Shown here piece after piece: positions 24,694-33,845 of a stretch of DNA of 64,000 bases (the stretch's first letter is position 1; each line of letters begins with the position of its first letter). The notes beneath the pieces were generated by a model. It had not been told where the DNA came from. It searched no databases and was given only the letters and a program-made list of their open reading frames with translations. The DNA is from JBKHYJ01 sp046565505. GTDB lineage: Bacteria > Acidobacteriota > Blastocatellia > UBA7656. Position numbers and translations under genes: made by a program. Location: contig JBKHYJ010000042.1 in assembly GCA_046565505.1 (NCBI GenBank), forward strand, positions 1 to 64,000, in the 5' to 3' direction.

Positions 24694-26640
24694 ATGTCTG
24701 ACTCGCAAGTAATAGCCAGAAAATTCCGCCCGAAGACCTTCGATCAGGTGGTGGGCCAGGACGCGATCACCCGCACCCTCGGCAACGCGCTCACCACCGG
24801 CCGGCTCCACCATGCTTACCTGTTCACGGGCGCGCGCGGGGTCGGGAAGACTACCACGGCGCGCATTTTCGCGAAGGCGCTCAATTGCGTGAATGGTGTC
24901 ACCACGCAGCCGTGCGACGTATGCGCTTCATGCAGGGAGATCGCGACCTCGTCCTCGATAGACGTGCTTGAGATTGACGCGGCGTCGAACACGGGCGTCG
25001 ATAACGTCCGCGAGGTCATCATCAACTCCATCTCAATCGCCCCGGCGCGCGACCGCTACAAGATTTTCATAATAGACGAAGTGCACATGCTCTCGACCGC
25101 GGCCTTCAACGCCCTGCTTAAAACGCTCGAAGAGCCGCCGCCCCGCGTAGTCTTCATCATGGCGACGACAGAGTTGCAGAAGGTGCCGGAGACTATCCTG
25201 TCCCGCTGCCAGGTATTCGAGTTCCGCACTATAAGCCTGAGGAAAATACTCGACCAGCTTCGTCACATCGCCGACAGCCTGAAGGTCCGCGTAAGCGAAA
25301 CGGCCCTGTCGGCCATCGCCAGGGCGGGCGAAGGCTCCATGCGTGACGCCGAATCGGCGCTCGACCAGGTTATAAGCTTCTCGGGGCAAGACATCAGTGA
25401 TGAGGACGTTTCGGCGGCGTTAGGGCTGGTGGATACGGAGACCCTCAACAATACGGTGCGCGCCATCGCGGACCAGGACGCGCGGCGCGTCCTGAGAATA
25501 ATCGACGAGGTAGTATCGCGCGGGTATGACCTCAGGAACTTCTGCCGGGAGATGATCGTGCACACTCGCGCGCTGCTGGTCATAAAGGTCGCCGGGTTCG
25601 ACGCGGAGCTCGTGCAAATGCCGCAGGGCGAGGGCGAGGCGCTATCGAGGCTCGCGGATTCTTTTTCCGAGCAAGACCTTGTGCGGTTCTTTTCGATACT
25701 CACGAAGACCGAGCAGGATATAAGAACGTCATCCCAGCCGCGCTTTCAGCTTGAGATAGGCTTGATGAAGCTCGTGCATGCGCGGCGACTTTACTTGCTT
25801 GAAGAGGCGCTGAGCCGGATGGTGGAGTTGGAGTCCAGGCTGGGCGGCTCGGCGCTGCCCGCCGCGACGGGCAGCCCCCCGGCCGCCGGGCCGCGTACCG
25901 GCAAGACAGGATTTCCGACAGGCGCCCCGCGACCCGTTTCAAGTGTCGCGCAAGAGACGCCGGCCCGCCCCCAAAGGCCGGCAGCCGTCCCGGCCCCCGC
26001 CGCGCCCGCGAGTTTAAAAGGGGCCGACTCGGGCTCGGGGCCGAGGCCCGCGCAGTCTTCCGGCGGCGGGGATGCGCCGAGCGGGCCCGCGGGCGCGGCG
26101 GGGCCACGTGTCACGGATGAGGCTCCCAGAGCCAGTTCCGGGGCTTCACAAGCAAACACAGTCGCGCCCCCGGACGAGCCCCCGCTGACGCTTGATGACC
26201 CCTTCGACTACGAGCCGGAGTTACCGGCCGGGAGGGCTCATCCAAACGTCGCGGCGGACGGGGCGGAAACAGTCAGGCGCATAAAGGACGCGCTCGAATC
26301 GAAGCGGAAGATGATGATCGTGATGGCGCTCGATAAGGCGGACGTTAAGATCGACGGAGACTTCCTGCGCGTGTCACTGTCTCCAGATAACGTCAGGGAC
26401 AAAATCCAGCTCGAAGGGCGCGACAAGAGGCAGACAATAGAAGAGACTTGCCGCGAGGTCCTCGGCCGTAGGCTTACGCTATCGGTCTCGGTCGGCGCAC
26501 AGGCTCAATCCGGCGGCGACCCGAAACACAAAGAGGCGGCGAAGGCCAAAGAGAAGGCGGATACTAATAATCCGAAAGTCAAAGCGCTTGCGGACAAGTT
26601 TCGCGCGGAGAGCATCGAGATAATTAAACCAGAGCGGTAG
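24694..26640 (+). CDS. dnaX: DNA polymerase III subunit gamma/tau
   Basis: 648 residues. AAA+ clamp-loader ATPase: Walker A GARGVGKT (46-53), zinc-binding Cys C65, C74, C77, C80, Walker B/DEVHMLS followed by FNALLKTLEEPP, and the SRC arginine finger in ILSRCQVFEF. Domain III runs to about 365. A Pro/Ala/Gly-rich disordered linker (about 380-510) joins a C-terminal tau-like domain that would contact the polymerase. No slippery A-run for programmed frameshifting was seen, so a shorter gamma product is not predicted. Followed by ybaB and recR as in many bacteria. Confidence 0.95.
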   Translation: MSDSQVIARKFRPKTFDQVVGQDAITRTLGNALTTGRLHHAYLFTGARGVGKTTTARIFAKALNCVNGVTTQPCDVCASCREIATSSSIDVLEIDAASNTGVDNVREVIINSISIAPARDRYKIFIIDEVHMLSTAAFNALLKTLEEPPPRVVFIMATTELQKVPETILSRCQVFEFRTISLRKILDQLRHIADSLKVRVSETALSAIARAGEGSMRDAESALDQVISFSGQDISDEDVSAALGLVDTETLNNTVRAIADQDARRVLRIIDEVVSRGYDLRNFCREMIVHTRALLVIKVAGFDAELVQMPQGEGEALSRLADSFSEQDLVRFFSILTKTEQDIRTSSQPRFQLEIGLMKLVHARRLYLLEEALSRMVELESRLGGSALPAATGSPPAAGPRTGKTGFPTGAPRPVSSVAQETPARPQRPAAVPAPAAPASLKGADSGSGPRPAQSSGGGDAPSGPAGAAGPRVTDEAPRASSGASQANTVAPPDEPPLTLDDPFDYEPELPAGRAHPNVAADGAETVRRIKDALESKRKMMIVMALDKADVKIDGDFLRVSLSPDNVRDKIQLEGRDKRQTIEETCREVLGRRLTLSVSVGAQAQSGGDPKHKEAAKAKEKADTNNPKVKALADKFRAESIEIIKPER

Positions 26641-26743
26641 CCCTGACCGGACCAGGCGCGTAGGTGGGTTCAGCCCGCCGGGTTCGCGGCCGGGTGGGGA
26701 CGCGCCTTACAATTTGCGTATTAATATCAGGAGGGTAATTCAC

Positions 26744-27064
26744 ATGAAACTTCCAGGTGGTTTTGATTTTAATCAGATGATGAAGCAGGCCCAGCAGATG
26801 CAGGAAGAGATGCAACGCGAGATGCAAAAGATTCGCGTGGACGCGAGCGCCGGCGGCGGAGTCATCAGCGTGGCGATGAATGGCGCGAAAGAGCTCGTCG
26901 AGTTGAGGATAGATCCGGAGGCGGTTAAGGGCGGCGACGTCGAGATGCTTCAGGATTTGATTATCGCCGCCGTCAATGAGGCTTCGCGTAAAGCGGACGA
27001 GGCTATGAAGGGCAAGCTGGGCTCGAAGCTCGGCGGGATGGGCCTGCCGGACGGCCTGCTTTGA
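26744..27064 (+). CDS. YbaB/EbfC-family nucleoid-associated protein
   Basis: 106 residues from ATG 26744, preceded by AGGAGGG. Contains the family's helical start FNQMMKQAQQMQEEMQREM and the central beta region with VDASAGGGVISVAMNGAKEL. The family forms DNA-binding dimers shaped like tweezers. It stands between dnaX and recR, its classic position. The TTG at 26714 in the same frame is upstream of the ribosome site and is not used. Confidence 0.93.
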   Translation: MKLPGGFDFNQMMKQAQQMQEEMQREMQKIRVDASAGGGVISVAMNGAKELVELRIDPEAVKGGDVEMLQDLIIAAVNEASRKADEAMKGKLGSKLGGMGLPDGLL

Positions 27065-27086
27065 CCAGGGATAATCGGTGAAGAAG

Positions 27087-27125
27087 GCGGGGCCGCGGCG
27101 GGCGGCGGTGGTCATCCGGCCCCGC
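27087..27125. other. GC-rich hairpin in the ybaB-recR gap
   Basis: A 9-bp stem GCGGGGCCG (27087-27095) pairs with CGGCCCCGC (27117-27125). There is no T-tract after it, so it is not a standard terminator. The remaining gap up to recR (about 295 bases in all) shows no gene. Confidence 0.4.
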
Positions 27126-27256
27126 ATCAAGGGCGCGCGGCTGCTCCTGCGCCCTCGAAGGCCGCCCCGGCCGCTTTCGGCACCGCCGCCGCGATCCTCG
27201 GCCGTCCGGCCCGGATACTTAACAGCCCGCAAGGCGCGCGGAACGGCCGCAAATTC

Positions 27257-27265
27257 TGCTATAAT
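27257..27265 (+). promoter_or_regulatory. Extended -10 element upstream of recR
   Basis: TGCTATAAT: a perfect TATAAT (27260-27265) with the TGn extension, 95 bases before the recR ATG. No -35 box is evident, as is usual with extended -10 promoters. It suggests recR can be transcribed separately from dnaX-ybaB. Confidence 0.45.
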
Positions 27266-27359
27266 TTCTTACAGAAACCCCTGACAAGAATCGCTGATAA
27301 AGGAAAGGCCGCTCGATGCACTGCGGTCGGTTTGAGCAGTGCGGCGGATTTTTATACCG

Positions 27360-27959
27360 ATGCTCGACTACGCCGAACCTGTTACTAAACTCATTGACGA
27401 GCTCAAACGCCTGCCGGGCGTCGGGCACAAGTCCGCCCAGCGGCTGGCGTTCTACATTCTGCGCGCGGGCCGCGAAGAGACGGACCGTCTGATAGAGGCC
27501 ATCAATGAGGTCAAGGAGAAGATCATTCTTTGCTCTACGTGCAATAACATCACGGACGTGGACCCGTGCCGCTTTTGCTCCAGCCCATCGCGAGATAAGC
27601 GAGTCATACTCGTCGTCGAAGAGCCGTTCAACCTGGTGACTATCGAAAAGACTCGCGAGTATAAGGGCCTCTACCACGTGCTGCATGGCGCGCTCTCGCC
27701 GATCCGCGGGATCGGGCCTGACGAATTGAAGATTAAGAATCTGCTAGAGAGGCTGCGTTCCGGGGACGTGGAAGAGATCATCCTCGCTACTAACCCGAAC
27801 ACCGAAGGGGAGGCGACGGCGAATTACATCTCAAAGCTGTTAAAGCCGCTCGGCATGCGTACGACTCGAATCGCGATGGGGGTCCCCGTCGGCTCTGACC
27901 TCGAGTACGCCGACGAAGTGACTATGCACAAGGCGCTGACCAACAGGCATGAAATGTAA
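27360..27959 (+). CDS. recR: Recombination mediator protein RecR
   Basis: 199 residues from ATG 27360. Helix-hairpin-helix at the start (LKRLPGVGHKSAQRLAFYIL), a four-Cys zinc finger (C58, C61, C70, C73) and a Toprim domain beginning at VILVVEEP, then the C-terminal LATNPNTEGEATANYI block. With RecO/RecF it loads RecA on gapped DNA. A GTG at 27339 is in frame but adds only seven unconserved residues. Confidence 0.95.
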   Translation: MLDYAEPVTKLIDELKRLPGVGHKSAQRLAFYILRAGREETDRLIEAINEVKEKIILCSTCNNITDVDPCRFCSSPSRDKRVILVVEEPFNLVTIEKTREYKGLYHVLHGALSPIRGIGPDELKIKNLLERLRSGDVEEIILATNPNTEGEATANYISKLLKPLGMRTTRIAMGVPVGSDLEYADEVTMHKALTNRHEM

Positions 27960-28051
27960 GCGCGGGCCGAAGCGCGCGAGCATGAGTTTAAGAATTCGGC
28001 GCGCGGGGTCGGCCCCGTTCATTCTTCTTATTCGCCCGGCACGCCCGGCTT

Positions 28052-29632
28052 TCAGTAAGTGTTATCCCCCCTGAGCATGACGGGTATCGTCTTCAGCATG
28101 ATTTTCATATCGAGCCAGGGCGACCAGTTCTCGATGTAGAAGACGTCCAGCCGGACCATCTCCTCAAAGTGCAGCCGGTTCCGCCCGCTCACCTGCCACA
28201 AGCCTGTTATCCCGGGCCTGACGTGGAACCTCGTCCTGTGCCAGTCCTTGTAGTGGCGCACCTCGTAGGGGATGGGCGGGCGGGGGCCGACTATGCTCAT
28301 CTGCCCCATCAGCACGTTGATGATCTGCGGGAGCTCGTCTATCGAATACCGCCTCATCCAGCTCCCGATCCTCGTCAGCCTCGGGTCGTCTTTGAGCTTC
28401 CCATAAATCGGCCGCTCGGAAGTCCCCTGGTTGGCGTCTTCCCCGTTGATCGTGCGGCGCATCAACTCCCTGTGGACCTGGTCGTCAACCCCGTCTTTCA
28501 TCGAGCGGAATTTGATCATCAGAAACATCTTGCCATCCATCCCGACGCGCTCCTGCTTCAGGAAGACCGGCCCGCGGGATTCCATCTTTATCATGACGGC
28601 GAGCGCCAGCCAGAAGGGCCACGTGATGAAGAACAGGCCGACGGATACCAGGATGTCCATACCCCGCTTCAGCGCGCGCTGCGAGCCGCGCAAAGGTTCT
28701 TCGTAAAGCTTGATCATCGGGAGCGAGCCGATGGTAGCTATCTCCGTCTTCCCCGGCAGGCAGTCGAAGAGGTTCGGGATGACCCTGTACTTGATGTGGT
28801 GCGCGCGGCCGCACTCCATCAGCACCTCGAACATCTTCCTGGGGTTGATGCGCGTGTCGGTTATCAGCACCTCTTCGACGCCGTACTTCTTGACCAGGCC
28901 CGGGAGGTCGTCGAATACGCCGAGCATTCTTACGCCGTAGTCGCGGACGGACGAGGCGTCCTCGTTGACGCGCGCCGTCACCGCCCCGACCAGCTTATAG
29001 CCGAGGCGCGGCTTCTCGGATATTTCGGAGATGCAGACCTGCGCCATCTCCCCGCACCCGACGACTATCGTCGGTATCAGGTTGCCCTCGCTCGAACGGT
29101 AAATTACCTGAATGACCCGCACGACCAGCCTCGTCATCCAGAACAGCCCCATAGAGATCAGCCAGTCGTATACGAACACCATCCTGGAATAGGTGAAATC
29201 AAGCAGAATCAGGCGCCCGTCGCGGAAGGCGAAGCCTTGCCGGAAAAGGAAGGCGATCAGCACCAGGATCAGGAACGCCAGGGTCGAGGCGTTGAACACC
29301 TTGATGAAATCATTTGAAAATGAGAATTCCCCGCGCAGCCTGTAGAGGCCATACCTGCGCAGCACGTATACTTTTACGAACGGCACGAAAAGCATTATGC
29401 TGAAATAAGGCTCGAACGTGTCCCAGATCCCCGTCGGCCAGAAGGATTTTCGCCGCCACTCGAACACGGGCGTGTCGTTGTGGAGTTTGTAGGAGATCAT
29501 GAAGGCGAGCGCCGACAAGGCAAGATCAATCAGGGCCAGAGACGTTACGGGCAGTATCGCCCAGACCAGGCTCCTTTTGCGCGACCGGGACTGTATGGCT
29601 TGCTCGGCTACTGTGAAAGCATGTTCAGACAT
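28052..29632 (-). CDS. Polyprenyl-phosphate sugar-phosphotransferase that starts exopolysaccharide units
   Basis: 526 residues. The N-terminal third has four or five membrane helices, then comes a Rossmann-like CoA-binding_3 region (VVGCGEMAQVCISEISEKPR onward), and from about residue 330 the bacterial sugar transferase domain: KRGMDILVSVGLFFITWPFW, SRGPVFLKQERVGMDGK, IDELPQIINVLMGQMSIVGP and RPGITGLWQVSGR. The family moves a sugar-1-phosphate (often glucose or galactose) onto undecaprenyl phosphate. The start overlaps the end of the upstream toroid-protein gene by eight bases, so the two are co-translated. This is the last gene of a long leftward block. Confidence 0.92.
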   Translation of the reverse strand: MSEHAFTVAEQAIQSRSRKRSLVWAILPVTSLALIDLALSALAFMISYKLHNDTPVFEWRRKSFWPTGIWDTFEPYFSIMLFVPFVKVYVLRRYGLYRLRGEFSFSNDFIKVFNASTLAFLILVLIAFLFRQGFAFRDGRLILLDFTYSRMVFVYDWLISMGLFWMTRLVVRVIQVIYRSSEGNLIPTIVVGCGEMAQVCISEISEKPRLGYKLVGAVTARVNEDASSVRDYGVRMLGVFDDLPGLVKKYGVEEVLITDTRINPRKMFEVLMECGRAHHIKYRVIPNLFDCLPGKTEIATIGSLPMIKLYEEPLRGSQRALKRGMDILVSVGLFFITWPFWLALAVMIKMESRGPVFLKQERVGMDGKMFLMIKFRSMKDGVDDQVHRELMRRTINGEDANQGTSERPIYGKLKDDPRLTRIGSWMRRYSIDELPQIINVLMGQMSIVGPRPPIPYEVRHYKDWHRTRFHVRPGITGLWQVSGRNRLHFEEMVRLDVFYIENWSPWLDMKIMLKTIPVMLRGDNTY

Positions 29633-30872
29633 TTTTTCCCGGCTTCGACAGGTAGAGGCTTAAGGCATAGAGCATCCACGATTGCGCCCATCTCATGTAA
29701 GGGGTCTTGATTGTGTAGAGGCGATGCCGCTGGAAGTAAAAAAAGCCCGCGCGGTCTTGTAGGTTATTGATGGCCCATTTTACTGCCCTGCTCGCCATCT
29801 CGTTAGCATTCGGCATCAGGTCGGTCATCTCTGAAAACGTTATAATAGCCTGCGCAGCGCTGTGGACATCAATCGGGAACAGCCTGTCATGATAGTAGCT
29901 GGGTGTGCCGTCCGCAAGAAAGAATCGCCCCGCGTAGAACTCGCACCCGCCCTTAAGGCCGTCCAGCCAATCATTCGCCCCGAGGTGATCTATTACGCGC
30001 TTGAGCGAAACCAGTACGAATCCCGTGTGAAAGCTGTCGATCCAGGACTGCGAATTCGCCTCCCCATAGGGCCAGGAGCCGTCGGCCCGCTGCTTCGACA
30101 TCGTGAATCTGACGGCGCGCTCGGCGGCCTCTCTGTACTCCATGTCACCTCGCAGGCGGGAGGCGCGGGCCAGCAGCTCCGCCGCGAGCATGTTCACGTT
30201 ATGGACCTTTGAATGATCGAGCGGCGTATAGCTGAAGCAATGCCCGTCGCCCTCCTCCGCGCGGTTGATCCTGTCGATCAGAAAGCGGCAACTGCCCGTC
30301 GCAAGCTCCAGGGCGCGCGCGCTACCCGACTCCTCATGCCAATCGAGGAAAGCATGCGCGGCAAAGGCCGTGCAAACGACATTCGGCGTCCCGCGCGGGG
30401 CGAAGAAGGCGCGCGACTGCCAGTCAAAATTGTAGCCCCAGCAGGCTTCGTCGTAACCTTTGCTCCGCAGCGCGTCGAGTTTGTCCAGCAGAAACCTCAG
30501 GTCCGTGTCGAAGCTGTCGCGCGTACTGTCTAGGGGGTGCGAATCGCGGTCTGGCTCTTTCAACAAGTCGGGCGGGAGCGCGTGGCCGTCGTGTTCGGCA
30601 AGGAGCATGACGGCCCGTGCGGCGAGCGCCAGGCCCTTCGGGTTCAGCCCTTTCTTTATGCCGAGCAGCGGCCGCAGGTTCAACGGGCTGCGCTTGACTA
30701 GCTGCGTTAAGACGGTGCGTGGGAGCTTTCGCCTTAAAGGCAGGGCGCGAGCCAGCGTGCTGTTCAGCGCGTCGTAAGGGTCATACCCCGCCCACGCTTC
30801 GCTGCGGCAATACCGCAGGAGCCTCGCAGCGGCTTGCTCACACTTATGCGCTATGTCTGTTTGTGCTTGCAT
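29625..30872 (-). CDS. Alpha/alpha-toroid-like protein, polysaccharide-associated
   Basis: 415 residues, soluble, no signal peptide. Repeated helix pairs with motifs such as CWGYNFDW, RADGSWPY and TGFVLVSL resemble the alpha/alpha barrels of glycoside lyases, glucuronyl epimerases and prenyl/squalene cyclases. The opening GYDPYDALNS is a recurring mark of an uncharacterised family found beside exopolysaccharide genes. It might be a glycan-modifying enzyme, but the catalytic residues are not identified. The last eight bases overlap the sugar-transferase gene downstream. Confidence 0.72.
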   Translation of the reverse strand: MQAQTDIAHKCEQAAARLLRYCRSEAWAGYDPYDALNSTLARALPLRRKLPRTVLTQLVKRSPLNLRPLLGIKKGLNPKGLALAARAVMLLAEHDGHALPPDLLKEPDRDSHPLDSTRDSFDTDLRFLLDKLDALRSKGYDEACWGYNFDWQSRAFFAPRGTPNVVCTAFAAHAFLDWHEESGSARALELATGSCRFLIDRINRAEEGDGHCFSYTPLDHSKVHNVNMLAAELLARASRLRGDMEYREAAERAVRFTMSKQRADGSWPYGEANSQSWIDSFHTGFVLVSLKRVIDHLGANDWLDGLKGGCEFYAGRFFLADGTPSYYHDRLFPIDVHSAAQAIITFSEMTDLMPNANEMASRAVKWAINNLQDRAGFFYFQRHRLYTIKTPYMRWAQSWMLYALSLYLSKPGKNV

Positions 30873-31011
30873 TCGACCGGCGTAGTATGGAGAGGGGCAG
30901 TCCCCTTCAGGCGGCCCACATGGAGACTCGCTTGCGCCGCGCTGAGATTACAGGGTCAGAGAGTCAGACCCTTGGCGCGCACTCCGTCAGGCCCCTACAG
31001 AGATTCAGCCA

Positions 31012-31503
31012 TCACTTTGAAACGACCTCGACGGGGATTGCCACGTCCACGGTCTGAGGCCGCAGACATACCTGGTTGTTGCAGGCCTGTACGGTCAGCT
31101 TCCCCTTTAACACATGGCTCCCGGCCGGAAGGGTGGGCAGGGCCCGCGCCGTGAGCTTGAACGCGACCTTGCCTTCAAAAACGGACAGCGGTTTCTGAGA
31201 GAACTCAAACTTCTGCATCCTGGCCCTGGGGTACACGACGGGCGTCGTTGAGAGCCCGGCCATGCGGTCGAACTTCAGCGAGGTCGGGATCAGGTTCTTA
31301 TCGTTCGGGCGGTTGGAATTGATGTGATAGCCATCGTCAATGTCTACGACCAGGGCGACCTGCGCGGCCGCGCCCTGCTTGATTCTGTAGCCGGCCTCGG
31401 CGGGCCTGACTTTAATCACAGATGAAGACGACTGCGCCGGGGCGGACATGCCGAGGCCACAAATTAGAATGAGTAAGAAAAGGAGCCTGCTTGCTTTCAT
31501 CAA
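31012..31503 (-). CDS. Secreted DsbD-alpha-like domain protein
   Basis: 163 residues with a signal peptide (about 1-24). The rest is one immunoglobulin-like domain of the kind found at the N-terminus of DsbD: DDGYHINSNRPNDKNLIP, then FEFSQKPLSVFEGKVAF, and a Cys pair in VQACNNQVCLRP. The same blocks recur in the N-terminal part of the DsbD gene at 56.9-59.2 kb (EGYHINAHVP, VQSCNDSQCLAP), so the two are related. In DsbD this domain passes electrons to periplasmic partners. Here it stands alone, with the two Cys as the likely redox centre. The partner is unknown. Confidence 0.78.
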   Translation of the reverse strand: MMKASRLLFLLILICGLGMSAPAQSSSSVIKVRPAEAGYRIKQGAAAQVALVVDIDDGYHINSNRPNDKNLIPTSLKFDRMAGLSTTPVVYPRARMQKFEFSQKPLSVFEGKVAFKLTARALPTLPAGSHVLKGKLTVQACNNQVCLRPQTVDVAIPVEVVSK

Positions 31504-31590
31504 TGCCTCTCTCCCGTCTTTAGATTAGAGTAGGGTGAGCCTCACCCCGGTAGTTATGATAAACGAAGGGCCGCGCAGGTTGCATGCCCT

Positions 31591-33765
31591 CTAAGCGATC
31601 ATCGCGCCCGCGTCAACCGCGACCGCCGACCCGCCGCGCGCGCTTTCTACGATGGCGAATGAAGCGAGGCTGGTCGCGACGAGCGATTGAAGGCTGATTG
31701 GCGCGTCGGCGCGGCCGCGGGCGGCCTCAAGGAACGCGGCAATCTCCGCCGCGTGGCCTTTATCCTGAGTCCCGCCCCCGAGCTTGACCCGCTTCGCGCC
31801 CTGTATGAAGTGCCCGGCTCTAAAATCATCAATCACCGCTACGCCGCGGTCGCAAAATACTTCAACCTGTTCTTTCGCCAGGGAGCTGTCGCCGCTCGCC
31901 GCGTAGGCTATGGAAGCGACCGAGCCATCCGTCATGCTCATGGAGACGACCACGCTGTCATCCACGAAGCCGGCGGCCCGCTTTTCAGGCACGGCCTCGG
32001 CGCACACGCGCGCGGGCAGGGCGTCGGTCAGGTATTGAATGAAGTCGATGAAGTGGCAGACCTCCCCTATGATCCGGCCGCCGCCTTCGGTCTTGTCATG
32101 CGTCCAGTGGTCCTCGGGAAGCTGTCCGGCGTTCACCCTGTAAATAATGGTCATAGGGCCCGCGCGCTCGCCGAACCTCGCCTTGACCTCGCGCGCCAGC
32201 GGCGCGAACCTGCGGTTGTAGCCGACCGCCAACAGGCCCTTTGATTCGCGCGCGGCGGCTACGACTTCGCGCACGCCTTCTTCCGTAGTGGCGAGCGGCT
32301 TTTCCACGAAGACGCCCTTGCCCCGCCTGAGCGCGTCGGCGGTCAGTTGTGCGTGCGAGTCGTGGCGGGTGGCGATGAAGACGACATGTGATTGATCGCT
32401 GCCCAGCACCTCGTCGTAATCAGTGGTCGAGTAATCAAAACCGAACTGCCCGCAGGTGTTCTTCGCGCTGATCCCGGTCGCGGCCGCGACGCCCGAGAGG
32501 TGAACCTTCGGCGAGCGTTTGACGATCGGGAGCAAGACGCCTCGCGCGAAATTCCCGGCCCCGATGAAGCTTACGCCCAGCTCGTCACGCGGCATGACGA
32601 CGGCCGCCGAGCGGGCGCGGCGCGGGGCCGGCGGCTGGTCCGCCGGCGCGTACTCTAACACCACCCCGCAATAGCGCCGGCCGTCGCGATTGAGTATCAG
32701 CTTGTAGGCCTCTTCCGCCTGGCCGACCGTGAAGCGGTGCGTAGTGAGGAGCCGCGTGTCGATCTTCCCATCGGCGACGAGCCGCAGGAAAGCCTCCATG
32801 TTCCGGCGCTCGGTCCAGCGGACGTAGCCCGCAGGGTAATCGTGCCCCTTCTCTTCATACTCCGGGTCATAGCGGCCCGGCCCGTAAGAGCGCGAGAGCC
32901 TCAGCTCAAGCTCTTTCATGTAATAGCTGTGACGCGGCACGTCCATCCCGACGAGCCCGACGACCACGACCCTGGCCCTGTCCCTCGCAAGCTCGCCCGC
33001 TAGCTCAACAGGCTCGTTGGATTTCGTCCCCGCCGTTACAAGAACGCAGTCGGCACCGCGCCCGTCCGTCAGCGACATGCACGCCGCGCGCGCGGACGCC
33101 TGGTCGCTGGCGACGAGGTCTGCGCCGGACTTCTTGGCGAGTTCGCAGGCCGCTTTATCAATATCGACGCCGATCACCAGGCAGCCGGCCGCCTTCAGCA
33201 GTTGGACCGTTAGCTGGCCCACAAGACCGAGCCCTATCGCCGCTACTGCCTCGCCCAGCCGCGTGTCCGCCTGCCGGACGCCTTGCAGCGCGATTGCCCC
33301 GACCGTCGTGTAGCAGGCCGATTCAAGCGAGGCGCCATCCGGCAGCTTTGCGCAAAGGTTCTTCGGAACGAAGATGACTTCGGCATGAGAGGCGTAGCCC
33401 GCGCCCGCGCAGGCAATGCGGTCCCCGACTTTGAACTCCCTCGCGTCGCGCCCGACCGCCGTGACGACGCCGGACGCGCTGTAGCCGAGCGCCTTCATCT
33501 GTGTGAGCTTCGATCTCACCTTTTCATACGTAGAGCGCAGCCCCTCGCGCTTAAAAGTGTCGAACACCTGCCGCACGAGGTCCGGGCGGCTGCGGGCCTT
33601 CCCGACGAGAGAACTCTGCGCAGTCTCTACCACCATGCGCTCCGTCCCCGCGCTTATGAGCGAGTAGGAAGTGCGCACGAGGACCCCCCCGGGCCTCAGC
33701 GCCGGCGGCGGAAGCTCTTCGACTTTTAGTTCTCCCGTGCGGTAGTTTTGGACGACTTGTTTCAT
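31591..33765 (-). CDS. Two-domain oxidoreductase: MDR/ADH-like plus Gfo/Idh/MocA
   Basis: 724 residues from ATG 33765. The N-terminal ~375 residues are a medium-chain dehydrogenase: SLISAGTERM, GYSASGVVTAVGRDAREFKVGDR and nucleotide motif AIGLGLVGQ. The C-terminal ~330 residues form a Gfo/Idh/MocA oxidoreductase: VSFIGAGNFARGVLLPIVKR, then VFVEKPLATTEEG. Such fusions are regularly found in polysaccharide loci and are thought to change nucleotide sugars, but the reaction is not established. The gene lies 80 bases after the zinc-ribbon/HTH-repeat gene and before the DsbD-alpha-like gene on the same strand. Confidence 0.85.
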   Translation of the reverse strand: MKQVVQNYRTGELKVEELPPPALRPGGVLVRTSYSLISAGTERMVVETAQSSLVGKARSRPDLVRQVFDTFKREGLRSTYEKVRSKLTQMKALGYSASGVVTAVGRDAREFKVGDRIACAGAGYASHAEVIFVPKNLCAKLPDGASLESACYTTVGAIALQGVRQADTRLGEAVAAIGLGLVGQLTVQLLKAAGCLVIGVDIDKAACELAKKSGADLVASDQASARAACMSLTDGRGADCVLVTAGTKSNEPVELAGELARDRARVVVVGLVGMDVPRHSYYMKELELRLSRSYGPGRYDPEYEEKGHDYPAGYVRWTERRNMEAFLRLVADGKIDTRLLTTHRFTVGQAEEAYKLILNRDGRRYCGVVLEYAPADQPPAPRRARSAAVVMPRDELGVSFIGAGNFARGVLLPIVKRSPKVHLSGVAAATGISAKNTCGQFGFDYSTTDYDEVLGSDQSHVVFIATRHDSHAQLTADALRRGKGVFVEKPLATTEEGVREVVAAARESKGLLAVGYNRRFAPLAREVKARFGERAGPMTIIYRVNAGQLPEDHWTHDKTEGGGRIIGEVCHFIDFIQYLTDALPARVCAEAVPEKRAAGFVDDSVVVSMSMTDGSVASIAYAASGDSSLAKEQVEVFCDRGVAVIDDFRAGHFIQGAKRVKLGGGTQDKGHAAEIAAFLEAARGRADAPISLQSLVATSLASFAIVESARGGSAVAVDAGAMIA

Positions 33766-33845
33766 CTCAGAGGTGTGACAGGCGGCGGGCAGTGGTCCGC
33801 AAAAGATTCCGGGACGAATCTCCGGCCGCCGGCGGCCCCCGCCTT

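Noticed and set aside
24694..26640. Programmed frameshift in dnaX to make gamma
   Set aside because: No A-rich slippery heptamer or following hairpin was found in the region of the domain III-linker boundary.
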